Source: Gammaproteobacteria bacterium (lineage in GTDB: Bacteria; Pseudomonadota; Gammaproteobacteria; Pseudomonadales; Cellvibrionaceae). From it: DNA of 57,469 nucleotides. The notes beneath the pieces are model-generated. The model was given only the letters and a program-made list of their open reading frames with translations, was not told where the DNA came from and searched no databases. Shown here in pieces: positions 32,661 to 41,642 of this stretch. Both the position numbers and the translations under genes were made by a program. The stretch covers positions 1 through 57,469 of the forward strand of contig JAGKWO010000032.1 of assembly GCA_021151835.1 (NCBI GenBank). Direction: 5' to 3'. Numbering within the stretch: position 1 is the stretch's first letter; every line of letters begins with the position of its first letter.

Positions 32661-35579
32661 TTAGCAACTTTTTAATTGCAGGCCCAGGGATTCCAGGGTC
32701 GCTTTTTGGGCGGCATGGGTTACTACTGCAATGCTGGCTTTTTCCGGCACCAGATAAGTATTTGCAACGCGTTTTAAATCCGCAGCGGTTACTTGCACTA
32801 CACGGTTACGGAATAACTCGCGCTTTTCCCGGGTGCGACCAAACAATTCTGCCTGGTAAGTTGATTTGGCTTCACCCGCCGGTGAACCGGGTTTATCAAT
32901 ACTGCCGATAACACCAAGAATCGCTTCTTCAACAGCTTGTGCTTGATGCTCGGTTTCTTGCAGCCACTTTAACGATTGATCGAAATCATCAAGTGTTTCC
33001 GACAGCCGTGGATCGCGATAGGAATAAAAACGGAACGACGCGGTATTACTATCCTGGCTCGCACCACCGCCATACGCACCACCTTGTTCACGCACGGCGC
33101 GATGTAAATAACCATTGCGCAGGAAACCGCCCAGTACGGTCAGTGCGGCGGCATCCGGATGTTCACTGGGAACAGTCGGATAGGCTTTTGCACAAAAGTT
33201 AACCTGGGTGTTGGTAATCCAGGCTTCGCGAATTTGTTCTTTTACTTCAGGCAAAGAAAATTCCACAAATGCTGTTGCTGAATTGTTTTCTGCCCAGCGT
33301 TGCTGCAAATGATCGCGATAGGTGTCGAGATGTTCTTGCTCGCCGACAATTAAAAATTGGGTAGGCGCTTGCAACACCAATTGGTGGATCGACGCGAGTG
33401 TTTGCGCAAATTCGGCGAGGGATTTGTCATTATCCAGCGTGCTATCCAATGCTTTTAAGGCCGCGATACCTTCAAGGCCGCTCAACTGGTGCGATACTTT
33501 TGCAGCGGGGCTCATACCCGCACAAGCCGCAGTCATCGCCAGGCTGTGGCCGTGGCCGGTAATGCTTTGTTCGCGGCGCGCGCGATTTTGAGCGATGAGT
33601 TCGCGGATACGATCCAGCTCATCAAAACGCGGATGCAATAATGTTGATTGCATCAATTCATTTAGCGCGACGCTGTTGCGGCTTAATGCCTTCGCTGAAA
33701 GCGTAATGTAAGCATCAATGTTTTGAACATCGTCACCAGCACCGCGAATACTGCTGAAGGCACTGATTGAACCCACGGTTTCCGCTTGCCAGCGTTGGGT
33801 GGCAAGATAATCTTTTTCGCCATTACCCAGTTCAGTTAAACAAATGCAATAGAACGGCAAGGCTTTTAATTGTGTTTCGTTTAAGGCGGGCAATTTGCAC
33901 GTAATCTGCTGATACACCAATCCATTGGTGCCCGCGGCATAACGGCGCAATGGATAGCCGTTAAAACTTTCATGGCTGCCTGCGGTGTAATGCAGGTTGG
34001 CAGGGATATCTTCCAAACCCACTTTAGGCAAAATACTTTCATCGTCATGCTGCAATTGGCGCGCTTGCAATGCTTTGGTTTGCGCGATGATATGTTGCTT
34101 TTCTTCATCGCTTAATTGCGCTTTCAATTGGGCAAGGCGATTTTTTTCGGCTGCTTTAATCCGGTCCCCCATGTGCAAATCCGGGCGCAGGGTAAGGCGC
34201 ACTCGATGTGGATTTTCGAGGAGCCATTTACGTACTGCGTTTTGGATAAATTGCGGGTCTTGTGTTTTGCGACGCAAATTATCCAGCGCGGCATCGACAT
34301 CCAGTAACGCAATTGGATCACCGCGATGTGTAGCCGACGTAAGGCCAGTCAAAATTAATTGCAAACCATAAGGGTAACCATCGCCACCGACTTCGCGCTG
34401 CGATAATTCAAGTTGATGAAGTGATGCTGCAATTTGTTCTTGCGGGACACCCTGTTCGGCCACTCGTTTCAGCGTATCCAGAATCAGGGCTTCAACATGG
34501 TTTACATTATCCAGTGTGCAGCCTTCGAGACCGCACACGAACGCCATTTCGCGCGATGAATCATCCAGCCCGCACAGCGGGGAAGGTGCCTGGCCCAGCT
34601 CGGTAGTTTCCAGCGCTTGTTGCAAAGGGGATGCGCTGTTATCCAATAAAATATTGGACAGCAATTGCGCTTCCAGTGATTCATCCAGGTTGGTTGTTTT
34701 ACCCAGTAACCAGGAAATAACCACGTGGTTTTTTTCTTCCAGGTTATCCGCATCGTTTTCATCAACAGGATAAGCTTCTTCAACATTCACTGGAGCGTGG
34801 TAACGTTTTTCATCGCCAACCGCAATAATTTCATCCAGTTTTTCAAAATGGCGCAATGCCTGGTTCTCAAATTTTTCCTGGTGTACAGCTGCAGGGATAT
34901 TGCCATAGGTCATGAAAATGGCATTGCTGGGGTGATAATGCGTGCGGTAAAAATCCTGCAATTGTTGATAGGTTAAGTCGGGAATATCTTCGGGCTCGCC
35001 GCCGCTGTTGTAATGATAAGTGGATGTAGGGTAGAGGTATTTGCAGAGCGTATGCCAGAGCTGCGAAGGAACAGAGCTCATCGCCCCTTTCATTTCATTA
35101 AATACGACGCCTTTAAATACCAGATCGGATGCGGGATTTTCCGGTTCTGCAAACTCTACGCGATGGCCTTCCTGCGCAAAATCAAGTTCGTCCAGGCGCG
35201 AGAAAAAAACGGCATCGAGATAAACATCCAGCAAATTATTAAAATCTTTGGTGTTTTGGCTGGAGAACGGATAAGCCGTCCAATCCGAGCTGGTGAATGC
35301 GTTCATAAACGTATTCAGGGATCGACGCACCATCATAAAAAATGGATCGCGCACCGGGTATTTTTTGCTGCCGCACAAGGCTGTATGTTCCAGGATATGG
35401 GCTACGCCGGTGGAGTCATGCGGCACGGTGCGTAGTGCTACCAGAAATACATTTTCATCGTTATCTGCCACCAGGTGAATATGTTGCGCCCCGGTTACGT
35501 TATGGCGATATTCCTCAACACGGATTTTCAATGCATCGATAGTTTGGCTGCGCAGTAATTCAAAAGCGGGATGAGTCAT
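32661..35579 (-). CDS. M16C insulinase-family zinc peptidase
   Basis: A 972-aa metalloprotease related to presequence protease (PreP). The inverted zinc motif HxxEH is His61-Glu64-His65 (HILEHTALCGSKKYPVRDPF), and the downstream Glu lies in the FNEMKGAMS region. The full length covers both M16 halves: the C-terminal half includes the substrate-binding GGAYGGGASQD and SYRDPRLSETL. No signal peptide is present, so it should be cytoplasmic. It probably clears oligopeptides. It is co-directional with the kinase-phosphatase pair but separated by 139 bp. Confidence 0.93.
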   Translation of the reverse strand: MTHPAFELLRSQTIDALKIRVEEYRHNVTGAQHIHLVADNDENVFLVALRTVPHDSTGVAHILEHTALCGSKKYPVRDPFFMMVRRSLNTFMNAFTSSDWTAYPFSSQNTKDFNNLLDVYLDAVFFSRLDELDFAQEGHRVEFAEPENPASDLVFKGVVFNEMKGAMSSVPSQLWHTLCKYLYPTSTYHYNSGGEPEDIPDLTYQQLQDFYRTHYHPSNAIFMTYGNIPAAVHQEKFENQALRHFEKLDEIIAVGDEKRYHAPVNVEEAYPVDENDADNLEEKNHVVISWLLGKTTNLDESLEAQLLSNILLDNSASPLQQALETTELGQAPSPLCGLDDSSREMAFVCGLEGCTLDNVNHVEALILDTLKRVAEQGVPQEQIAASLHQLELSQREVGGDGYPYGLQLILTGLTSATHRGDPIALLDVDAALDNLRRKTQDPQFIQNAVRKWLLENPHRVRLTLRPDLHMGDRIKAAEKNRLAQLKAQLSDEEKQHIIAQTKALQARQLQHDDESILPKVGLEDIPANLHYTAGSHESFNGYPLRRYAAGTNGLVYQQITCKLPALNETQLKALPFYCICLTELGNGEKDYLATQRWQAETVGSISAFSSIRGAGDDVQNIDAYITLSAKALSRNSVALNELMQSTLLHPRFDELDRIRELIAQNRARREQSITGHGHSLAMTAACAGMSPAAKVSHQLSGLEGIAALKALDSTLDNDKSLAEFAQTLASIHQLVLQAPTQFLIVGEQEHLDTYRDHLQQRWAENNSATAFVEFSLPEVKEQIREAWITNTQVNFCAKAYPTVPSEHPDAAALTVLGGFLRNGYLHRAVREQGGAYGGGASQDSNTASFRFYSYRDPRLSETLDDFDQSLKWLQETEHQAQAVEEAILGVIGSIDKPGSPAGEAKSTYQAELFGRTREKRELFRNRVVQVTAADLKRVANTYLVPEKASIAVVTHAAQKATLESLGLQLKSC

Positions 35580-35606
35580 AAGGGCAAATGTCTCTAAAGA
35601 ATAGGA

Positions 35607-36236
35607 TTAAACAGGGCGAAAAGCGGTTTGTCGGGCTACAAACTCGCGCATGCTGGCGAGCAGTGGTGAATAATCAACACAGCCCTGTTCGAGCTGTTGT
35701 AGAGCGTAACAACTTGCTTCCAGTGTGGAAAGCTGATTTTTGTTATCGGCTTTGCGAATTAGATATAAGGATTCCGGCGGGTTTTCCAATGCCACGCGTG
35801 GCAAGCGTTGTAATAAAGGGTTCAAATAGATCATTTTTCGGCTTTTGCGCCAGGTCGCGTCAATTACAACCAGGCGCAGATTATCCGGCGTTATTTTTTC
35901 CATGTCCGGTGCCGGTGCGGGCAATTGCAGCCCCAATGCATGTGCGTCGATAGTTGGCGGGTAAAGCAATAACGGGTGTTTATGCCGGCTAAACAGCAGG
36001 TCATTTAAATGGGCGGGGGCAATAGCCTCATCGGCATTACACACATAGAGAAGGCTGTTTTTTAAGCTTAAGTGCAATAAACCGGCGGTGTTCTTGGCAT
36101 TGGTTGACTCAACTTCATCTTGCAATATCAGCAACTCTAGCCGGTTATCATGGATATTCACCAGGCCGCAAATACACGTGCGTAACGGGCGCAGGCAGCG
36201 CTGGCAAGCAGGGCGCTTTTCCACCGGATTTAACAT
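35607..36236 (-). CDS. DTW-domain tRNA aminocarboxypropyltransferase-like protein
   Basis: A 209-aa DTW-domain protein. The family includes TapT, which adds the aminocarboxypropyl group to U47 of tRNA (acp3U). The N-terminal zinc-binding cysteines are CQRCLRPLRTCIC. The core SAM-binding region reads VVIDATWRKSRKM; here the DTW motif is DATW, a known variant spacing. LYLIRKADNKNQLSTLEA is the second conserved block. Its start overlaps the GIY-YIG gene by 7 bp, so the two are coupled. Specificity for U47 is inference. Confidence 0.87.
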   Translation of the reverse strand: MLNPVEKRPACQRCLRPLRTCICGLVNIHDNRLELLILQDEVESTNAKNTAGLLHLSLKNSLLYVCNADEAIAPAHLNDLLFSRHKHPLLLYPPTIDAHALGLQLPAPAPDMEKITPDNLRLVVIDATWRKSRKMIYLNPLLQRLPRVALENPPESLYLIRKADNKNQLSTLEASCYALQQLEQGCVDYSPLLASMREFVARQTAFRPV

Positions 36237-36556
36237 GATGTTGTCTGATTGAGGTTTTGCAATGCGTATTCTTCTATAAAAAGAACCGTTTTTTCCCTGG
36301 ATTGATCAATCAGTGCGCGTTTTTCCCTGGCGCTCATACCTTTTATAGACGCTTCGCGCTTGCTCGCACTGGAGCGGGTATGGTCTGTTTCCAGGTAGCA
36401 TAGTTGTTGCGGGGAGCGCCCGCGGAAATAACGGGCACCCGCTTTGCCTGATGCATGCTCACGCCAACGCCGCGCCATATCGGTAGTGATTCCGGTGTAA
36501 ACTTGCTGATCACTGGTGAGGATCATATAAACAAACCAGTTAGTAGCTGCGGTCAT
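36230..36556 (-). CDS. GIY-YIG nuclease-superfamily protein (UPF0213/YhbQ-like)
   Basis: A 108-aa protein with the GIY-YIG fold. The motif is WFVYMILTSDQQVYTGIT, then ARRWREHASGKAGARYFRG and the later ASKREASIKGMSAREK. It starts at ATG 36556; the longer frame from 36730 would overlap divergent cmoM. YhbQ-type proteins are single-domain with DNA-cleavage activity reported for some. It heads the short operon with the DTW gene (7-bp overlap) and is divergent from cmoM, 51 bp away. Confidence 0.88.
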   Translation of the reverse strand: MTAATNWFVYMILTSDQQVYTGITTDMARRWREHASGKAGARYFRGRSPQQLCYLETDHTRSSASKREASIKGMSAREKRALIDQSREKTVLFIEEYALQNLNQTTSC

Positions 36557-36607
36557 AATGTATGCACGGCAAAATTGGGTAAGTAATTTTATTTTCACGG
36601 GCGAAGA

Positions 36608-37438
36608 ATGGCAAAAGAATCGATACAACAAGATCGCAATTTCGATGATCTTGCACAGCGTTTCAAAAAAAATATTTACGGTGGTTTGAAAGGTGACATC
36701 CGCCTTGCGGTATTGGAGCGCGATTGCCAAGCCCGGTTACCGATTTATCCCACGGGTCCCAAGACTGATAAGCCGTGGCGAATCCTGGACGCCGGTGGTG
36801 GGCAAGGGCAATTTTCCCTGCAGTGGGCCAAAGCCGGGCATGACGTAGTGATCTGTGATATCTCCAGTGAAATGCTCAAGCTTGCAGAAGCGCAAATAAC
36901 ATTATTGCAATTGGAAAATCGGGTCACATTGATCCATTCATCTGTACAGGATTTGCACCGGCATCTGGCTGGTAAAAACCAGTTTGATTTTGTTATTTGC
37001 CATGCGGTGATGGAATGGTTGCAAGAACCACAACTGCTATTGCCATGTTTGCTTGATTATTTGGCGCCGGGTGCGTATTTATCGCTGACTTTCTACAATT
37101 TGCATTCGCTTATCTATAAAAATTTGCTGCGCACCAATTTCAAAAAAATTATTAATCAGGACTACGGCGGCTCACGGGGGAGTTTAACACCCATTAACCC
37201 GCAGGACCCGGAGCAGGTTTTTGAATGGATCAAGCAATTGCCACTCTCAGTGTTGTGCCACAGTGGTATCAGGGTGTTTCACGATTATATTTTTAATGAA
37301 GAGCATCGCGCCCGTGAACCGGAGAATTTGCTGCAATTAGAGTTGGAATTTTCGCAACGGGAACCTTATCGCTCCCTGGGCCGGTATATACATGTGTTGT
37401 TGCAAAGAAATGAAGATGTTAATCCTTCAATACTTTAA
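36608..37438 (+). CDS. cmoM: CmoM tRNA 5-carboxymethoxyuridine methyltransferase
   Basis: SAM-dependent enzyme making mcmo5U34 in tRNA, the last step of the pathway begun by TrhO. It is 276 aa. The start DRNFDDLAQRFKKNIYGGLKG is typical of the family. The SAM motif is ILDAGGGQGQFSLQWAKAG, followed by DFVICHAVMEWLQEP and RVFHDYIF. Its 3' end overlaps the convergent J-domain gene by 20 bp, so both transcripts share a short antisense tail. Confidence 0.93.
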   Translation: MAKESIQQDRNFDDLAQRFKKNIYGGLKGDIRLAVLERDCQARLPIYPTGPKTDKPWRILDAGGGQGQFSLQWAKAGHDVVICDISSEMLKLAEAQITLLQLENRVTLIHSSVQDLHRHLAGKNQFDFVICHAVMEWLQEPQLLLPCLLDYLAPGAYLSLTFYNLHSLIYKNLLRTNFKKIINQDYGGSRGSLTPINPQDPEQVFEWIKQLPLSVLCHSGIRVFHDYIFNEEHRAREPENLLQLELEFSQREPYRSLGRYIHVLLQRNEDVNPSIL

Positions 37439-37934
37439 GCAGGGAGTCCCTGGCCAGGTTTATTTTTGCCGCTAGATAATCATTGCCGCCGCGGTCGGGA
37501 TGCAGTTTCTGGATCAGGCGACGATGGGCATCCTGAACCATGGCGGGAGTAATATCTCCTTTATCGATATCGCCAGTTAAACCAAGAATGTCCAGCGCTT
37601 CGGCTGTTCCCATATTTCCCGGTGTTGTTGTCGGGTGAAGTGGTTCTTGTTGTTTAGCCTGATCCTGTTCTGCTTTTTTGCGTTGCAACCACAATGGCAA
37701 CAAATGCGCTGCAAGGCCGTACGCATTACGTAAGAATGGAATCAACGCTCCTATCGCAGCGCCCACCCAATTCATTTTTCCGGTAGCCACCAGCAGAACT
37801 AAAACACCTAAAAAAGCTCCAACACCAAAGCGCCACAAAGCCTTGCGTTTTTGCGCTGCATCCATTTTTTGATACTGGCCAAAGAAAATGATGATGCAGG
37901 TCACTATAACTGCAAAAAGCAGAAGCTTAAGCAC
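37419..37934 (-). CDS. Membrane-anchored J-domain protein
   Basis: A 171-aa DnaJ-like co-chaperone. It starts at GTG 37934 with GGAGG upstream. The N-terminal TM (LLLFAVIVTCIIIFFG) and a second hydrophobic segment (FGVGAFLGVLVLLVATGKMNW) precede a polar linker. The C-terminal J domain is about residues 112-171 with HPD in LHPDRGG. The TM-then-J layout recalls Pam18/DNAJC15-type proteins. It would recruit DnaK to the membrane. The client is unknown. Confidence 0.88.
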   Translation of the reverse strand: MLKLLLFAVIVTCIIIFFGQYQKMDAAQKRKALWRFGVGAFLGVLVLLVATGKMNWVGAAIGALIPFLRNAYGLAAHLLPLWLQRKKAEQDQAKQQEPLHPTTTPGNMGTAEALDILGLTGDIDKGDITPAMVQDAHRRLIQKLHPDRGGNDYLAAKINLARDSLLKVLKD

Positions 37935-38159
37935 AAAACCTCCAACGGAATGGGTGATAGTTAGCGTCAGTGCGTATTATAGGCAGCTGCTTTTTTATGT
38001 CGATAGTTTAATCGTCAAGATCCGCTATTGATGGTGATGCTAACCTTGTGGCAATTCTTGTTAACTGGCCCGAATCCAATATTTATTAATATTTTAGCTA
38101 TGCTTGCTTATAGATTATCTATCGCCCTCCGGGGCTTCCGGGTCAAAGAGGGGCTGGGA

Positions 38160-39893
38160 ATGTTTCGTTTTGGTACTGTGATTTCTACCCTAACCTGGGT
38201 TTTACTGACGGGAATTTTAGTGGCGTGTGGTGGCGGTGGCGGTGGAAGTTCGTCCCCTCCGGCATCAAGTGTCGCCAATCAGCCTCCATCATCAATTGCG
38301 ATCTCTTCATCAACAGCCCAATCAGCATCAACAGTCCAATCCAGTGTCAGCTCAATCAGTTCATCTGCCAGCAGTCAATCGTCGTTATCTGCTACGTTGA
38401 ATATCAGTGGCAAAGTTACTTTTGACTTTATTCCCCACAATATTGACGGGTTGGATTACGCGGCGGTAATTGCGCGGGCGGGGCGTGGTTTGCAAGTAGA
38501 ATTAGTGGATGAAAATAATAGTGTACTCGCTACAACACAGACCGATGTTGACGGAAATTATTCGATTGGTGTAACGCGCAACAAGTTAGTGAAGGTCAGG
38601 GTAAAAGCACAGCTGTTGAAAAGCCAGGCTCCGGGTTGGAATTTTAAAGTCACCGACAATACCAACGATAATGCGCTTTATTCCATGACCGGTAGCTTAT
38701 TGATTGCAACAGATGCGAATGCAACCCGTAATTTGCATGCGCCGTCCGGATGGACTGGAACTGGCTACACACAAACGCGCGTTGCTGCGCCCTTTGCAAT
38801 CCTGGATACCATTTACGAAGGGGTAACACGTTTGCGATCTGCGGGGAATTCAGCCGCTTTTCCTGCGCTGGAATTGCGGTGGAGTAGCAAAAATAAACCG
38901 GCCGATGGTGAACTGACACTGGGAGAAATTGGTACCAGCTTCTTTTGGGGGGATGCGATTTATATCCTGGGTGATGAAAATAATGATACCGATGAATATG
39001 ATCGCCACGTTCTCCTTCATGAATGGGGACATTATGTAGAAGCCAGTTTTTCCCGCTCTGACAGCATTGGTGGCGATCATTCACACGATGAAAAGCTTGA
39101 TATGCGCGTAGCCATGTCTGAAGGTTTCGCCAATGCTTTTTCCGCGATGATGCTGGACGATGTGAATTACCGTGATTCCAGTGGGCCACAACAAAGTGAT
39201 GGATTTTCCAACAATATTAGCCAAAAAAATAACAGTGTTCGTGGCTGGTATTCCGAAGCGTCGGTACAATCTGTTCTCTACAATTTTTACGCGAGTAACA
39301 GTGGAAAAACCGCCAAAAATTTTGCGGATATTTTCCAGGTAATTAACGCGGTTAATTATGTGAACAGCAATAGCTTGATATCCATATATACATTTGCAGA
39401 TCAGTTGCGCAAACAAATTCCTGGCCAGGTTACGAATTTCAATAGTTTATTGGCTGAGCAAAATATAGAAATTACGGATGAGTATGGTGCGGGGGAAAGT
39501 AATTCCGGTGGTTATATCGCTAGTTTGCCGGTGTATAAAACCCTCACAGTGGATAACGTCCCCGTGAATGTTTGCAGCACCAATCGGTTTGGTAGTTATA
39601 ACAAGCTGGCGACATCGCAGTATCTTTTTATCAATGTCGCCAGCTCCGGAACTTATAAGTTTACTGCTGTAGAGGTGGGTGATTCAGGTGATTCCGATCC
39701 GGATCTTTATTTGTTTCGACGTGGTAGCTTAATTGGAATCGCTGAAAATCCCACGGTGGATCAGGATAATGTTTCCCGCTTTTTATCGGCAGGTAATTAT
39801 GTGTTGGAGGTGACGGATGCGCGCCCCAGAGATGTCGATGAAGCCAGCCAGATCACTGCATGTTTTGATATTCGCGCCCAGCTGTTGAATTAA
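38160..39893 (+). CDS. Lipoprotein with HEWGH metalloprotease-like domain
   Basis: A 577-aa lipoprotein from ATG 38160. The lipobox LVAC gives lipid-modified Cys23, followed by a Gly run and a Ser-rich linker (to about residue 80). A carboxypeptidase-regulatory-like beta domain follows (ISGKVTFDF through VRVKAQLL). The zinc motif HEWGH is residues 287-291, with SEGFANAFSAMML starting at residue 320 as a likely third-ligand segment, so it looks like a gluzincin. A C-terminal PPC-like beta domain (TFKFTAVEVGDSGDSDPDLYLF type) ends the protein. Peptidase activity is inferred. A further lipoprotein gene follows 48 bp downstream. Confidence 0.82.
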   Translation: MFRFGTVISTLTWVLLTGILVACGGGGGGSSSPPASSVANQPPSSIAISSSTAQSASTVQSSVSSISSSASSQSSLSATLNISGKVTFDFIPHNIDGLDYAAVIARAGRGLQVELVDENNSVLATTQTDVDGNYSIGVTRNKLVKVRVKAQLLKSQAPGWNFKVTDNTNDNALYSMTGSLLIATDANATRNLHAPSGWTGTGYTQTRVAAPFAILDTIYEGVTRLRSAGNSAAFPALELRWSSKNKPADGELTLGEIGTSFFWGDAIYILGDENNDTDEYDRHVLLHEWGHYVEASFSRSDSIGGDHSHDEKLDMRVAMSEGFANAFSAMMLDDVNYRDSSGPQQSDGFSNNISQKNNSVRGWYSEASVQSVLYNFYASNSGKTAKNFADIFQVINAVNYVNSNSLISIYTFADQLRKQIPGQVTNFNSLLAEQNIEITDEYGAGESNSGGYIASLPVYKTLTVDNVPVNVCSTNRFGSYNKLATSQYLFINVASSGTYKFTAVEVGDSGDSDPDLYLFRRGSLIGIAENPTVDQDNVSRFLSAGNYVLEVTDARPRDVDEASQITACFDIRAQLLN

Positions 39894-39941
39894 TTTGTCG
39901 TGGTTTTGTCAATTGGATATTGCTAAACAGGTAACGGTAAG

Positions 39942-40502
39942 ATGGATAAAATAAAAGGTATTAGTGTGCCCTTGGTATACATCGTCGGCGTGTTGCTGGT
40001 TTTTTTATCGGCTTGTAATACACCAACCAGCTCTTCCGATGTCACGGTTCCAAAAAAATCGCCCAACGTCCATACCGTTAAACCCGGGGCTCCTGTAAAA
40101 CTTGAAAATACCCAGCCATTTTTTCTCAGTGCGCCAGGTGCAGGTGATTTGGAGCTGGTGCTGTCAACTCCACAAAATGGCGGTGCGATGCTGGTAGATA
40201 TTTCAACCAGTGAGGGCTTGCAACTTGAGTCATCAACGCATTATGAATTTACCTTGGGCGAAGTTACAGAGTATAAGTTGCCGGTAAGGATCCGTGCCGT
40301 TTCCGAAGGTCGCTATTATATCAATGTGCGGGTCGGCCTCGTTAGTAATGGGCAGCGTGATAACAGGATTATTACAGCGATAGTACAAGTGGGCGACGTT
40401 GCTAAGAAAGCGCAAAAGGCTTCAGCAGAAATGATGGATAAAAACAATGATGAAAAGGTTATTTCCTTGCCCGCACAAGAAACTGTCAGTCCTGCGAAAT
40501 AG
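39942..40502 (+). CDS. Small lipoprotein of unknown function
   Basis: A 186-aa protein. The signal peptide VYIVGVLLVFLSAC ends in a lipobox Cys (about residue 25). A beta-rich domain follows (VKPGAPVKLENTQPFFLSAPG, LELVLSTPQNGGAMLVDIST, YYINVRVGLVSNGQRDNRIITAIVQVG), then a basic, low-complexity tail. It is 48 bp downstream of the HEWGH lipoprotein and probably co-transcribed. A partner or accessory role is inference. A terminator follows. Confidence 0.72.
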   Translation: MDKIKGISVPLVYIVGVLLVFLSACNTPTSSSDVTVPKKSPNVHTVKPGAPVKLENTQPFFLSAPGAGDLELVLSTPQNGGAMLVDISTSEGLQLESSTHYEFTLGEVTEYKLPVRIRAVSEGRYYINVRVGLVSNGQRDNRIITAIVQVGDVAKKAQKASAEMMDKNNDEKVISLPAQETVSPAK

Positions 40503-40523
40503 TGTATACATGTTAAATGTATC

Positions 40524-40552
40524 GTGAATGCATCATGTTGCTTGTTTATAAT
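40524..40552 (+). promoter_or_regulatory. Putative aguA promoter
   Basis: TATAAT at 40547-40552 is a perfect -10; the -35 (GTGAAT at 40524-40529, 17-bp spacing) is weak. The predicted start near 40559 lies inside the terminator hairpin, leaving a leader of about 40 nt before aguA. Confidence 0.45.
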
Positions 40553-40579
40553 GGCCAGCTTATAACTGGCCATTTTTTA
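40550..40579 (+). terminator. Intrinsic terminator before aguA
   Basis: AATGGCCAG (40550-40558) pairs with CTGGCCATT (40566-40574) around a 7-nt loop and ends in a T-run. It terminates the lipoprotein unit only 20 nt before the aguA start, and its 5' arm overlaps a perfect -10. Confidence 0.85.
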
Positions 40580-40598
40580 TTTTAATGAGGTGTTTTGA

Positions 40599-41642
40599 AT
40601 GACAAATCAACGTTTACCTGCCGAATGGGAACCGCAAGATGCTGTCATGCTGACCTGGCCGCATAAAAATACGCCATGGAAATGGATCCACGAAGAGGTC
40701 ACAGAACTCTATGAAGCATTGGCAACGGTTATCAGTGATTACGCCGATGTAGTTATTGCTGCGCCGGAAGATGAACTGGAGTCGATTCGCGCCAGACTGG
40801 AGGCGATGGGAGCTCCGCTGGAATATATTTATTTATATCCTGCCTCCAGCAATGACACCTGGGCACGCGACCATGGGCCTTTAACCGTGCAAACTCCGGA
40901 TGGGTTCAAATTGCTGGATTTTAAATTCAATGGTTGGGGCAATAAATTTCCTCACGATCTTGATGATCAGGTAACACGCCAATTATTTGCACAAAAAGCA
41001 TTTCCTTACGCCTCCCTCGAAACACAAGACTGGATACTGGAAGGCGGCTCGATTGAAACTGACGGGCAGGGAACATTGCTGACGACGTCATCGTGTTTAT
41101 TAAATAAAAATCGCAACCCGCAGTTAACTAAAGAAGACATTGAAGCGCGTTTAAAAGCGGCATTTGGTGTGCGCAAAATTAATTGGCTGGACCATGGTTA
41201 CCTCGCGGGTGATGATACAGATAGCCATATAGACACATTGGCTCGCCTTTGTCCCAATAACACCATTGTTTACACCGCATGTGATGACGAGCAGGATGAA
41301 CATTATTCGTCATTGAAAAAAATGGAAGATCAATTAAAAACGTTTACCAATGCCGATGGCGAACCTTATCGATTACTACCTTTACCTTGGTCCGGTGCGG
41401 TATCAGGGCGGGATTCCGATTTGCGTTTGCCTTCAACTTACGCCAATTTTCTGGTGATTAACGAAGCGGTTTTGGTTCCTATCTATGAGTTGCCAATGGA
41501 TGAAGAAGCGTTGGAAGTTGTATCACAAGCATTTCCAGGCTACGAGATTATGGGTATTCCGTGCTTATCCTTAATTGAGCAGGGTGGAAGTTTGCACTGC
41601 ATCACCATGCAGATTCCTGAAGGTGTTTTGGAGCAATTTTAA
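40599..41642 (+). CDS. aguA: Agmatine deiminase
   Basis: Converts agmatine to N-carbamoylputrescine plus ammonia. It is 347 aa, near the family length. Seen are WARDHGPL, DFKFNGWGNKFPHDLD, WILEGGSIETDGQGTLLTT, HIDTLARL and the catalytic Cys in QGGSLHCITMQIP near the C-terminus. aguB begins immediately after its stop codon, so the two are coupled and together take agmatine to putrescine. Confidence 0.96.
   Translation: MTNQRLPAEWEPQDAVMLTWPHKNTPWKWIHEEVTELYEALATVISDYADVVIAAPEDELESIRARLEAMGAPLEYIYLYPASSNDTWARDHGPLTVQTPDGFKLLDFKFNGWGNKFPHDLDDQVTRQLFAQKAFPYASLETQDWILEGGSIETDGQGTLLTTSSCLLNKNRNPQLTKEDIEARLKAAFGVRKINWLDHGYLAGDDTDSHIDTLARLCPNNTIVYTACDDEQDEHYSSLKKMEDQLKTFTNADGEPYRLLPLPWSGAVSGRDSDLRLPSTYANFLVINEAVLVPIYELPMDEEALEVVSQAFPGYEIMGIPCLSLIEQGGSLHCITMQIPEGVLEQF

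Noticed and set aside
36230..36556. GIY-YIG protein as a homing endonuclease or mobile element
   Set aside because: It is a single-domain YhbQ-like protein in a stable operon with no intron or repeats around it.
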